Positions 44,370 to 54,164 of a stretch of DNA of 64,000 bases are shown piece by piece. The stretch's first letter is position 1. Each line of letters begins with the position of its first letter. A model generated the notes under the pieces. That model saw only the letters and a list, made by a program, of their open reading frames with translations. It searched no databases and had not been told where the DNA came from. This stretch comes from Shinisaurus crocodilurus (Eukaryota > Chordata > Lepidosauria > Squamata > Shinisauridae). The stretch lies in NCBI GenBank assembly GCA_021292165.1, contig JAHFWL010000400.1:62001-126000 (forward strand), read 5' to 3'. The position numbers and the translations under genes are program-made.

Positions 44370-44865
44370 TACACCCACTTCCCCTGAGCCAAACCTAATT
44401 TCCCCCAACCACTGATCTTTGGGTGGTTTCCCAACTTTTCTGCAGTTTTTTCCCTCATTCTAAAACAGTGTTCTCCAACCTTGGGTCCCCAGATGTTTTT
44501 GGCCTACAACTCCCAGGCTGGGGCATGCTGGGAGTTGTAGGCCAAAAACATCTGGGGACCCAAGGTTGGAGAACACTGTTCTAAAAGGTTGAAATCCCTC
44601 TCGCCAGGCTTAATTACTACACCCCCTTGCCCTGAGCCAAACCTAATTTCCCCCAACCACTGATCTTTGGGTGGTTTCCCACCTTTTGTGCAGTTTTTCC
44701 CTCATTCTAAAACAGTGTTCTCCAACCTTGGGTCCCCAGATGTTTTTGGCCTACAACTCCCAGGCTGGGACATGCTGGGAGTTGTAGGCCAAAAACATCT
44801 GGGGACCCAAGGTTGGAGAGCACTGTTCTAAAAGGTTGAAATCCCTCTCGCCAGGCTTAATTACC
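44370..44865 (+). repeat. Tandem duplication (2 x about 247 bp) carrying a hairpin MITE
   Basis: Unit 1 runs about 44370-44616 and unit 2 about 44617-44865. Both contain CCTGAGCCAAACCTAATTTC, CCACTGATCTTTGGG and GGTTGAAATCCCTCTCGCC. Each has a 113-bp MITE of the 28390 family (44466-44578 and 44713-44825) bounded by TTCTAAAA on both sides, so duplication followed insertion. Confidence 0.85.
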
Positions 44866-45029
44866 GGCTTGAAACTACCATACAATGGTTTGCTGGCCCT
44901 GCCTTTTCTGCCTTTGGCACTGCCCACTTGAATGTGGGAGAGCTTCCCCAAAATAGAATTTGGCCCTCGGGCTGAAAGAGGTTGTACGCCCCTCATCTGC
45001 AGGAATTCCATCTCTCTCTCTCTCTCCAG

Positions 45030-45900
45030 GCTTCCTGTCAATTTGAGTGCGAATCTAGCGTGTCTGTATCTTGTGTTGGGCACGCAGGACAAATGAGAGA
45101 TTCTGTTGGTGTACTGTACTGTCCACACCACTGCCTCTTAGTCTCCTTGTCTGAGCTGAGGGAGGTGGTCTTGGATTTGCTGCTGCGGACTCCCCCAATG
45201 TGGGTTCTCAGGGTAACCTCAATATCAATTCCAGGACCACCATGTTTGGAACAGCTCAGGAGGACCTCATGGCTGCCATGACAACCATGAGGCTGTCCCA
45301 GCATGTAATGGGTCCAGTGCAGAATCTGGTCACACTCTAGATTTGGTTTTCTCTACTGGACAAAAGGATCTTGGTCTGAAGGTGTGGGATATTACATCTA
45401 TTCCCTTATCATGGTCACACGTCCTGTTAAGATTTAGGCTTGCAGTAATTATTCCTCTCTGCGGGGGTGAGAATGCACCACCTTGGAGGATAATGGATAC
45501 TGGTGGATTCTGGAGGACTTTGGGGGATTTTCCAGTTATTATGGTGGACACTCCTGTTGAGGCCCTGGTCACTCTGTGGAATACGGCGAGGTCCTCCTGG
45601 CACCGAATGTGTTATCTTTTGAGCACAAGACAACAATTTCTGCAGCCATGCTGCATTTTTTGGTAGCTTCATCTTTGATATTTTTAGTCCGTCTTATGAT
45701 GCTTGGTTTACCCTTTGCTGTTTTTAACTGACTGCTGCTTTTAATTGATTGTTTTATTGTGCTGGTTCTGTTTTTACATGTGTGTGTGTGTGTGATTTTA
45801 TCTGTGCTTTGATTGTATGCCCTGAGAGCTATTAGCTGTAGGGCAACTATTCAGTTCTGGAAATAAAAATTAACAAATATACAAACAGCCCAAACAATGT
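45030..45900 (+). pseudogene. L2-like LINE fragment (endonuclease region)
   Basis: LREVVLDLLLRTPPMWVLRV corresponds to the endonuclease VALDVVLEKPRTLVLGDF of the copy at 33415-36160. LGDFPVIMVDTPVEALVTLW matches its next block. After about 45670 it passes into a T-rich 3' end. It lacks the RT core, so it is internally deleted. Confidence 0.65.
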
Positions 45901-46526
45901 AGCCCTAGCGATAAAGAAACTTTAATGAACCCTCTAAACCAACTTCCTTTCTGGGAAAACCTTGCCGTTCCGATACAAATGGCCATTTCTCTTGTGCAAC
46001 TTTCAGCTGCCCTCTTAGCATAGCAAGAAACGAAACAGAGAATTTCCACTCAGTTCATTTTCTAGCCTTGCTGTCACAAGTGGCCTGTGCAACCCTCTCT
46101 TCAGCCAAGTTCTTCTTCGAGCAGCAAGAGTAGAAATGCTCCCAGAAGTCCGCAGTGTTTGAAAGGCATTAACAGTTCCATTTGGCAGGTTCCTCCTAGG
46201 TTTACCAATGTGCTTTATAAATATTAAAGTGGAGGAATATTCCCCAAATACCTTACAGCCTCGTTCTCCAGAAAAAGAAAAAAGCGGGCTGGGTTTATGA
46301 CCAAACATCTCTTTGTAACCCCGGCTTTGATTAAAGCAGAGTTTTGCTCTGCTTCAAATGACCTTTTATTGTTGCTTGTTATTACTCATTTAGTACAATC
46401 TCAACAGATGGAATATATTATCTAGGCTGGCCAGATATAGCCTGCGTATTTCTAAATGTTAGAAGGCAAGCTTCATTTCTTTTTCTCTCCCAAATGTGGC
46501 TGAATATTAAATTCTGAAGTTTCTGA
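45901..46526. other. No recognised feature
   Basis: Intronic sequence upstream of the split MITE. Confidence 0.5.
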
Positions 46527-46675
46527 CCTGGTTCACACATAAAAGACAATGCAGAGTATGGGCTGAATATGGATTGAGTATGGATCGCCATTGAATCGTA
46601 GGCTGTTGTTGAATTGTGGGTTGTCATTATGTGTGAACCCATGGTTTAACTATGGGGTGTTACCTATGGGGTGTT
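46527..46675. mobile_element. Left half of a MITE split by the CR1 insertion
   Basis: Begins CCTGGTTCACACATAAAAGAC and continues with GAGTATGGGC and TTGTGGGTTGTCATT. It belongs to the same CAACCCA-rich family as 7180-7515 and 8128-8343. The other half is at 50816-50976. Confidence 0.65.
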
Positions 46676-46784
46676 ACATTCTGTTCCTGACTCCCAGCTG
46701 AGCAGGAGCACAACAGGAGAGAGGCTCCAGCTGTTTTTGGGACTGTTTTTGGGACTGTGAAAAGGAAGACAGAAACAGAGCACT

Positions 46785-47813
46785 ATGGAAGGAAAGGACT
46801 CAGCAGTGGTGGTGACCTGCAAGGGGTGTGCAATGTTTGTTTTCCTGCCGGAGATCAACATGGCCTACACGTGCAACAAGTGCAAGCTGGTCACGCTGTT
46901 GGAAGAAAAGGTCAGAGGACTGGAGCAGCAAGTGTCAACCCTCAGGAGCATAAGAGAAAGCGAGGAGTTCTTAGACAGAACGGTGGATCTACAGCACCAA
47001 AGCACAGTACAGGAGCCAGAAGGGCAACGGCAGGATGAGGCGGAGTCGGAGACTGCAGAGGCAAGGGAAAATAACGCAGGGGGAACTCCCTGGAAGAGGG
47101 TGACTGTTAGGAGCAGAAATACTACAAGACACTCTGCGCCTGTGGAAGCAGTGGAGCTATGGAACCGCTTCCATGTACTTGAGGACGAGAGCAGAGGACA
47201 GCCTGCAGAGGACGGATTACCGGGCACCCAACGTGACAGCGAGCAAGAGACTGAGGGTCAGTCAAGTGGAGGCAATCAAACCAAGGCCTACAGCAAGAGG
47301 AAGAGAAGAGTACTCGTAGTGGGAGACTCCCTCCTGCGGGGGATCGAAGCCAAAGTATGTCGCGAAGACCCATGGACTCGCCAGGTGTGCTGTCTCCCTG
47401 GGGCACGGATTAAGGATGTGACAGAGCAGCTGCCGAGGCTCATGCAGCCCACCGACACATACCCCTTTCTTCTCTTCCACGTGGGTACAAATGATACTGC
47501 CAAGCGGAGTTACAAAGAAATCACGGCAGACTTTGAAGAGCTGGGAAGGGAACTCAAGAACTTCGGGGCCCAGATAGTTTTCTCATCCATCCTTCCAGTA
47601 CTTGGAAGAGGCATAGAAAGGGAAAGAAAAATACTCCGAGTGAATGACTGGCTACGAAGGTGGAGCCGACGTGAGGGATTTGGATTCTGGGACCACGGGC
47701 TACACTTCCTGGAAGATGGACTGCTGGCAAAGGATGGGTTGCACCTCACAAGGACTGGGAAGAATGTGTTTGGACACAGCATGAGGAACTTAATCAGGAG
47801 GGCTTTAAACTGA
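46785..47813 (+). CDS. CR1 ORF1 protein (CxxC motifs plus SGNH esterase-like domain)
   Basis: A 342-residue open frame that encodes the RNA-binding/accessory protein of the CR1 element. Near the N-terminus (residues about 13-36) are two CxxC pairs, CKGC and CNKC, separated by about 18 residues and resembling a zinc-binding module. A predicted coiled coil follows (LEEKVRGLEQQVSTLR). A charged linker of about 100 residues comes next. From about residue 180 an SGNH-hydrolase/esterase-like domain is visible: VVGDSLLRG (nucleophile-serine block), HVGTNDT (block with conserved Gly and Asn), and KDGLHLTRTGK (Asp-x-x-His block). CR1 ORF1 esterases are established for this family. The start chosen is the first Met of the frame. 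The stop is followed 38 bp later by the ORF2 Met, in a different frame. Confidence 0.88.
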   Translation: MEGKDSAVVVTCKGCAMFVFLPEINMAYTCNKCKLVTLLEEKVRGLEQQVSTLRSIRESEEFLDRTVDLQHQSTVQEPEGQRQDEAESETAEARENNAGGTPWKRVTVRSRNTTRHSAPVEAVELWNRFHVLEDESRGQPAEDGLPGTQRDSEQETEGQSSGGNQTKAYSKRKRRVLVVGDSLLRGIEAKVCREDPWTRQVCCLPGARIKDVTEQLPRLMQPTDTYPFLLFHVGTNDTAKRSYKEITADFEELGRELKNFGAQIVFSSILPVLGRGIERERKILRVNDWLRRWSRREGFGFWDHGLHFLEDGLLAKDGLHLTRTGKNVFGHSMRNLIRRALN

Positions 47814-47851
47814 ATCCAACAGGGGAGGGAGACATAAACTCGGGGGTACCA

Positions 47852-50722
47852 ATGGAAGAAGGCCTCTTTGCCACAATGGAGAGAACAGCTCCAGCGGTGC
47901 CCATTGATAGTCTACCACAAAATGTAGGGGGAAAGTCGGACTGTAAAGCACATAGTCTTCAATGTCTCTATACTAATGCCCAGAGTATGGGCAACAAACA
48001 AGACGAACTTGAACTCTTGATACATGAGGGCAAGTACGACTTGATAGGGATAACTGAAACCTGGTGGGATGACTCCCATGACTGGAATACAGCAATTGAA
48101 GGGTATAACTTGTTCAAAAGGAACAGAAGCAACAGAAAGGGAGGTGGAGTTGCACTGTATGTTAAAAATACGTATCTCTGCACAGAGATACAGGAAGAGG
48201 AGCTTGGCAGCCCCATTGAGAGCATCTGGGTTAAAATAAAGGGGGCAAAGAATAAAGCGAACATGGCGGTTGGAGTCTACTACCGACCACCCAATCAAGG
48301 AGAAGACGAGGATGGAACTTTTGAAAAACAAATTGCCAGTGTTTCAAGGAGGCACGATGTGGTAGTAATGGGAGACTTCAATTTCCCTGATATCTGTTGG
48401 GAGACTTATTCAGCCAAACATGGCCCCTCCAAGAAATTCCTGACCTGTGCTGCTGATAACTTCCTCCTACAGAAAGTGGAGGAAGGAACTAGAGGATCGG
48501 CTATCCTTGACCTGATTCTAACCAACAGAGACGAGTTAGTGGATAAAGTGGCAGTTTCGGGAACTCTGGGGGAAAGTGACCATGTTATACTTGAGTTCTT
48601 GATTCTAACAGAAGCAAAAGCTGAGTGTAGCCAAACACGTACCCTGGATTTTAGGAAAGCCAATTTTAACAAACTCAGAACAATGATTAGTAAGATCCCA
48701 TGGCAAATGACTCTCACGAGAAAGGGAGCCCAGGAGGGGTGGGAGTTTTTAAAAAAGGAAATTTTAAAGGCACAATTGCAAACAATTCCCACAAGGAAAA
48801 AAGGCAGAGGGCAACAGAAGAAGCCAATGTGGCTTCACAATAAACTCAAAGATGACCTGAAAACAAAAAAGGACACGTATAGGAAGTGGAAGGAAGGACA
48901 GGCTACAGGGGAAGAGTACAGGCAGGTAGCACAGAACTGCAGGAATAGTGTCAGGAAGGCTAAAGCTGAGAATGAGCTAAGGTTAGCGAGGAATGCTAAA
49001 AGCAACAAAAAAGCTTTCTTCAGATACATGCACAGTAAAAGACAGAAGAAAGAACTGGTGGTTCAACTACGCAATGAGGATGGCAAATTGATAACAGAAG
49101 ACAAAGAAAAGGCAGAAGTGTTCAATTCCTACTTTGGCTCGGTCTTCTCCCAAAAGAGGGTCTATGACCCCCCTGGCAAACCTGAAATGCAGACTGAAGG
49201 GGCAGAATTGCAGCTTGAGATTGATAGGCAAATGGTCAAGGAGCACCTGATTACTCTGAACGAGTTTAAATCTCCAGGGCCTGATGAGCTGCATCCTAGA
49301 GTAATAAAGGAACTGGCAGAAGAACTCTCAGAACCACTGTCTATTATCTTTGAGAAATCATGGAGGACAGGTGAAGTGCCAGACGACTGGAGGAGGGCAA
49401 ATGTTGTTCCCATCTTCAAAAAGGGCAAGAAGGAGGAACCTGGGAACTATAGGCCAGTCAGTCTGACATCAATCCCCGGGAAGATTTTTGAGCAGATTAT
49501 AAAGAAGTCAGTCTGCAAGCACCTTGAAAACAATGCAGTGATTACTAGAAGCCAGCATGGATTTGTCAAGAACAAATCCTGTCAGACTAATCTGATCTCA
49601 TTTTTTGATCGGGTAACCTCCCTTGTGGACTGTGGGAATGCTGTGGACATTATATACCTGGACTTCAGCAAAGCTTTCGACAAAGTGCCTCATGATATCC
49701 TGATTAGTAAGCTAGCTAAGAGTGGGCTAGATGGATCAACTATCAGGTGGATCCACAATTGGCTACAGAATCGGACTCAAAGAGTGCTTATCAATGGTTC
49801 CTTCTCAAACTGGGGAGAGGTAACGAGCGGGGTACCACAGGGCTCGGTCCTGGGCCCGGTGCTCTTCAACATTTTTATTAATGACTTGGATGAGGAGGTA
49901 CAGGGAATGCTTATCAAATTTGCAGATGACACAAAGTTGGGTGGAACAGCTAATACTCTGGAAGACAGAAACAAAATTCAAAGTGACCTCGATAGGCTGG
50001 AGCGCTGGGCCGAAAACAACAGAATGAAATTTAACAGGGATAAATGCCAAGTGCTGCACCTAGGGAGAGGAAACCAAATGCAGAGTTACAGAATGGGGGA
50101 CACTTGGCTCAACAATACTACAAGTGAGAAGGATCTTGGAATTGTGGTAGATCACAAACTGAATATGAGCCAGCAATGCGACGTGGCTGCAAAGAAGGCA
50201 AATGCAATTTTGGGCTGTATTAATAGAAGTATAGCTTCCAAATCGCGGGAAGTGATAATTCCCCTTTACTCGGCACTGGTTAGGCCTCATCTTGAGTACT
50301 GTGTCCAGTTCTGGGCACCTCATTTTAACAAGGACATAGACAAACTGGAGAGGGTTCAGAGGAGGGCAACAAGGATGATAAAGGGACTGGAAACAAGGCC
50401 CTATGAGGAGAGACTGAAAGAACTGGACATGTTTAGCCTTCAGAAGAGGAGACTGAGGGGAGATATGATCGCACTCTTCCAGTATTTGAAGGGATGTCAC
50501 ACAGAGGAGGGCAAAGATCTCTTCTCGTTCATCCCAGTTTGCAGGACACGGAATAATGGGCTCAAGTTACAGGAACCTAGATTCCACCTAAACATCAGGA
50601 AAAATTTCCTGACTGTCAGAGCAATAAGACAATGGAATCAACTACCTAGGGAGGTGGTGGGCTCTCCCAGTCTGGAGGCATTCAAGGTGCGGCTGGACAG
50701 ACATCTGTCAGAGATGCTTTGA
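47852..50722 (+). CDS. CR1 ORF2 polyprotein (AP endonuclease plus reverse transcriptase)
   Basis: A 956-residue open frame with no stop or frameshift. The N-terminal third is an apurinic-like endonuclease. It shows YTNAQS, GITETWW (catalytic Glu), YYRPPN, MGDFNFPDI (Asp/Asn pair), ILDLILTN and ESDHVILE (terminal Asp-His). The central reverse transcriptase shows PIFKKGKKEEPGNYRPVSLT, QHGFVKNKSC, YLDFSKAFDKVPHDIL, SGVPQGSVLGPVLFNIFIND and the catalytic FADD. The C-terminal region contains the segment also found in the truncated CR1 copies of this window ([23 protein letters not shown]). The frame is open upstream of the Met and overlaps the end of ORF1, so translation could occur by reinitiation. 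All expected catalytic residues appear present, so activity is plausible but unproven. Confidence 0.93.
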   Translation: MEEGLFATMERTAPAVPIDSLPQNVGGKSDCKAHSLQCLYTNAQSMGNKQDELELLIHEGKYDLIGITETWWDDSHDWNTAIEGYNLFKRNRSNRKGGGVALYVKNTYLCTEIQEEELGSPIESIWVKIKGAKNKANMAVGVYYRPPNQGEDEDGTFEKQIASVSRRHDVVVMGDFNFPDICWETYSAKHGPSKKFLTCAADNFLLQKVEEGTRGSAILDLILTNRDELVDKVAVSGTLGESDHVILEFLILTEAKAECSQTRTLDFRKANFNKLRTMISKIPWQMTLTRKGAQEGWEFLKKEILKAQLQTIPTRKKGRGQQKKPMWLHNKLKDDLKTKKDTYRKWKEGQATGEEYRQVAQNCRNSVRKAKAENELRLARNAKSNKKAFFRYMHSKRQKKELVVQLRNEDGKLITEDKEKAEVFNSYFGSVFSQKRVYDPPGKPEMQTEGAELQLEIDRQMVKEHLITLNEFKSPGPDELHPRVIKELAEELSEPLSIIFEKSWRTGEVPDDWRRANVVPIFKKGKKEEPGNYRPVSLTSIPGKIFEQIIKKSVCKHLENNAVITRSQHGFVKNKSCQTNLISFFDRVTSLVDCGNAVDIIYLDFSKAFDKVPHDILISKLAKSGLDGSTIRWIHNWLQNRTQRVLINGSFSNWGEVTSGVPQGSVLGPVLFNIFINDLDEEVQGMLIKFADDTKLGGTANTLEDRNKIQSDLDRLERWAENNRMKFNRDKCQVLHLGRGNQMQSYRMGDTWLNNTTSEKDLGIVVDHKLNMSQQCDVAAKKANAILGCINRSIASKSREVIIPLYSALVRPHLEYCVQFWAPHFNKDIDKLERVQRRATRMIKGLETRPYEERLKELDMFSLQKRRLRGDMIALFQYLKGCHTEEGKDLFSFIPVCRTRNNGLKLQEPRFHLNIRKNFLTVRAIRQWNQLPREVVGSPSLEAFKVRLDRHLSEML

Positions 50723-50815
50723 CCTGGATTCCTGCATTGAGCAGGGGGTTGGACTCGATGGCCTTGTAGGCCCCTTCCAACTCTACTTTTCTATGATTCT
50801 ATGATTCTATGATTC

Positions 50816-50976
50816 ACAACTCAACAACAAGCCATGGGTTCTCTTCCTGGGTTGTTCATGGTTAACAACCCATAGTTAAACCATAGTTCAGGGTTTGCAT
50901 GTGATGGCAACCCACAATTCAGTGACAACCCATACTCAACCCATTCTCAACCATACTCTGGGTTGTCATTACCAGG
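50816..50976. mobile_element. Right half of the MITE split by CR1
   Basis: Contains CAACAACAAGCCATGGG and GGTTAACAACCCATAG, and closes TCTGGGTTGTCATTACCAGG. This is the inverted counterpart of the left end at 46527. I could not fix a target duplication. Confidence 0.65.
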
Positions 50977-51328
50977 CCTAAGGGTAAATACAAACATAAA
51001 AACTTCTGGATTATTTTTAAGGGGGCGTGTGACTTCTCTTAGCATAAAGACAACTGTCTTTACCCTACGGAACCAGATAGAGTGATGTATGGATGTATCA
51101 TTTAATGCCTGCACACAGAAATCCAGCAGTTGTCCCTTTTTCCTGCCATGAAAATGCAGCGCTGCAGAATGGGAAACCTCCTGAAATTCTGCCTGTTAGC
51201 TGGTTTTGCAGGCGCAGGAGCTCTGCCCAAGAAACAGTTGGCACCCTTGCTTTTATCACTCAGGAGGGCCTGAGGCAAATGGAACAGTCTAGCACAGGCA
51301 CAGGCTACATCCAAAGGCTTTTAGACCT

Positions 51329-51767
51329 AGGGCTTGTTCGCACGACACGGGAACCGCAAGTCCCCCGCGGTTCCCGTGTCGTGTGCACGCCGACTGGGGG
51401 TGCCCCCGCGGGAGAGCCGCGCGTGGGACGCTCGCAAAGTGACCATGGTCGGTAGAGGGGTAAGCCCCTACCGCGCGTGGTCACCGTGCTGTCGGAACAG
51501 CGGGCGGCCGTCCCGCGGGGTCCCCACAGAGACGGCAGCCCAGAGCAGCCGGAGCCACCGCCGCTCCAGCCTGTAGGGGCAAACGGCCCCTCTGGGCATC
51601 CCGGGCCTCACCCCCTACCGCCGGGAGGCCCGCACTGCGGTGCGGGGACTACGGGGTCTGCCCATGCGCGCGGGGCGCCGGTCGTGTGTGGTGCCCCGCC
51701 GGACCCCGCGGACGTCCCCGTGGTTCCTCCCCCGCCGGCAGCCTGGGTCGTGTGAACCGGCCCCTAG
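51329..51767. mobile_element. GC-rich MITE-like element
   Basis: Left end GGGCTTGTTCGCACGACACG; right end GGGTCGTGTGAACCGGCCCC, inverted to it. A perfect internal hairpin GGGAACCGC ... GCGGTTCCC lies at the left. The interior is about as GC-rich as the hAT-like element at 43181. The flanking CTAG repeats are too short to prove a target duplication. Confidence 0.55.
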
Positions 51768-51852
51768 TGTCTAGAGGACTAGCGGCCAGTCATGTGGCCC
51801 TAGACAGAATCTAGATGGCCATAGGATTTTTCAAATTCTCAGCTACGAGGTT

Positions 51853-52230
51853 GGAAAATCGCTCCGACCTTTTAGCTGGGGATCTGCACTTGGATCCCCT
51901 CCACCCCGCCCCAGTTGGTGCAGAAAGAACCATGCTGGCTGCAGCTCCAAGGTCATGAGATCGACCTCAGAGAAGGCCTTGGGGGGTGTTCCGGGGGGCA
52001 GGGAACCAATATAAGAGCTGAGGTATCCTGCTGGCACCACAGCCTCTTCCCTCCCACTCCAAAGCAAAGCACTTAGATGGATGAAACCGGCCATCTAAGT
52101 GCTTTGCAGGGTAAGGGGCGCATGGAGGCAACTTTTGCTTCCACGCTGCTCCCACCCTCCATAGGACGCCCATCATCTTCTGAGTTTGGAGGGTTATGGG
52201 GCATCCCGATAGGACTGCCCCCTTAGAGAG
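51853..52230. repeat. Possible dispersed repeat
   Basis: GCAGAAAGAACCATGCTGGC and CTCCAAGGTCATGAGA resemble 58725-58770 (GCAGAAAGAACCACACCAGC). The family is unknown. Confidence 0.35.
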
Positions 52231-52506
52231 TGCCCGTTCCTCCCCACACACACACACACACACAAACCTCTGCCATTTCTTCTGTAACTGACTGACCAGA
52301 TGCAATGGCGGGTAGAATTCCTGGCCTTTAGATGCAGTAATTTCTCTTTTTCTCTAAGCATTGAAGCAATGGGAACACCACCCTCCTATGCAGCTGCCCA
52401 CAATATCCATAAGTGTTTGGATTGCCCTGTGGGGTGGGTGGGACGTTGATAGCTGCCTTATTCTGAGTCAGACCATTTCTCCCACTTGGTCGGTACCTCC
52501 TATGCC

Positions 52507-52845
52507 AGTAGATCTCCAGATGTTTTGGACTTCAGAAAGTAGATCTCCAGATGTTTTGGACACCAGAAAGTAGATCTCCAGATGTTTTAGACTTCAGAAA
52601 GTAGATCTCCAGATGTTTTGGACTTCAGAAAGTAGATCTCCAGATGTTTTGGACACCAGAAAGTAGATCTCCAGATGTTTTAGACTTCAGAAAGTAGATC
52701 TCCAGATGTTTTGGACTTCAGAAAGTAGATCTCCAGATGTTTTGGACACCAGAAAGTAGATCTCCAGATGTTTTAGACTTCAGAAAGTAGATCTCCAGAT
52801 GTTTTGGACTTCAGAAAGTAGATCTCCAGATGTGTTGGATGTCAG
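52507..52845 (+). repeat. 31-bp minisatellite with trimeric higher-order structure
   Basis: Ten exact 31-bp units AGTAGATCTCCAGATGTTTT + 11 bp and a partial eleventh. The variant parts cycle in order GGACTTC, GGACACC, AGACTTC three times (93-bp higher-order unit). The downstream sequence GTCCAAAGATCTGGAGATCT (52899-52918) is the inverted partner of a unit, so the array grew from one arm of a hairpin MITE. Confidence 0.92.
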
Positions 52846-52945
52846 TTCCCAGCATTACTGACCACAGGCCATGCTGGCAGAGGCTTCTGAGGAGTTGAAG
52901 TCCAAAGATCTGGAGATCTGCCTTCTGCCCACCCCTGGCCTACAC

Positions 52946-53071
52946 CAGCCTTTCCCAACCTGCTGCCCTTCAGATGTGTGTCACTACAACTCCCATCATT
53001 CCCAGCCAGCCTGGAATGATGGGAGTTGCAGTGCAACACATCTGGGGAGGGCAGCAGGTTGGAGAAGACTG
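52946..53071. mobile_element. Hairpin MITE (CAGCCTTTCCCAACC type)
   Basis: Arms CAGCCTTTCCCAACCTGC and GCAGGTTGGAGAAGACTG around CAACTCCCATCATTCC and its inverse. The flanks match 5/8. Confidence 0.6.
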
Positions 53072-53329
53072 GTCTGCATTGGCTGGGGTCTTCTTACCGA
53101 GACTGACTTGGAAACGCCGGGGATTGAACCGGGGATCCTCTTCCTGCAAAGCAAGTGCCCTGCTGTGGCCCTTCCCCACCGTAACTGCACAGGTTTCATA
53201 TGGGAAGAGACAAACCTCGAGATAACTCCTCACATTTGGTGGGTGGGGCCAAAGGCAAAGCAGCCAGGGCCAAAAATGGGGAGAACTCCTCCCCACAACA
53301 TAGCTTAATGCTCTTCCTGCCTGTAACGA

Positions 53330-53726
53330 AGCCTAAGGAGAGCCTCCAGCAACATCAAGTAGGCCGCTCAACAAGATCTGCCACGGACGGCCTTCTCCCT
53401 GTCCCATCAGCCAGAGAAACCAGGCTGGTGGGGACTAGGAGGAGGGCCCTTTTTGTGGCAGCCCCCAATTTATGGAACTCTCTCCTCAGTGACCTCCGCC
53501 ATACCCCTTCCTTGATTAGCTTCCGCCGTGCATTAAAAAAAGTGGCTTTTCAGGCGGGAATATGGGGGTGGGTTAGGATGTTTAAGTTTTGTACTGTTTT
53601 AGTTTTTTTTAGTTTTTGTTTTTAAATTGTGTTTTGCACTGTTTTTTCTTGTATTTTACTGCACTGTACATCGTTCAGAGTGGCCAGATGGGCGATTCAA
53701 AAATATAATAAATAAATAAATAAATT
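53330..53726 (+). mobile_element. L2-like LINE 3' end
   Basis: Coding remnant LQQHQVGRSTRSATDGLLPV and LFVAAPNLWNSLLSDL, then GTACATCGTTCAGAGTGGCC and an (AAAT)n tail. Confidence 0.85.
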
Positions 53727-53946
53727 TCAACATTCCAGAATGGGGAAAGAACTGCACAAAACCCGGGAAACCACCGGGGAAGAGACGTGGCCTTTTTGGG
53801 AACACTTGGGGGCCCCAAGAGGGCCAAATCTGGCCCCTGGTGCCTAGATTCTCCACTGTGGTCTACTCTAATGGGCAGTGGCCATCCAGGGATGCTTGCA
53901 GAGGTCTTTCCTGTCACCTGACCGCTTTTGAACTGGACGTGGCAGA

Positions 53947-54164
53947 CAGCAGAGGCGGGCGACTCCCATGTCAGTGGGGCTCCTTATCCATCATTGCCTC
54001 TTTTCGTTTCTGCTTTATGGGAGCCCGCCCACGGTGCTCCACGGTGGTACGGTAACCTATTTTGGGGGTGGAGTTCAACACCATGTAGAGCTCCTATAAA
54101 GCTCGAACAAAAAGATGCAATGGGCAAGGAACCCCACTGAGGCAGGAGTCACCAGTCGCTCCTG
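53947..54164. mobile_element. hAT-like MITE (218 bp) upstream of the second receptor exon
   Basis: Same family as 42623-42830. It is flanked by a perfect 8-bp duplication GTGGCAGA (53939-53946 and 54165-54172). Internal inverted halves include GTCAGTGGGGCTCC and its complement. Confidence 0.75.

Larger units (their letters stand above)
46675..50815 (+). mobile_element. Full-length CR1 LINE with both ORFs open
   Basis: A chicken-repeat-1 type non-LTR retrotransposon. It has a short 5' leader, ORF1 (46785-47813), a 38-bp gap, ORF2 (47852-50722) and a 3' UTR of about 90 nt. The 3' end carries the stem-like GCCTTGTAGGCCCC segment and closes with an 8-bp microsatellite, ATTCTATG repeated about three times, typical of CR1 3' ends. 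There is no poly(A) tail. The 5' boundary is uncertain by about 20 bp, because the sequence before it contains a short tandem duplication (CTATGGGGTGTTAC twice). The element interrupts an older MITE, whose halves lie at 46527-46675 and 50816-50976. Uninterrupted ORFs suggest recent insertion. Confidence 0.93.

Noticed and set aside
47912..48331. Several reverse open frames under the CR1 ORFs
   Set aside because: They are shadows of ORF1 and ORF2, with no independent motifs.
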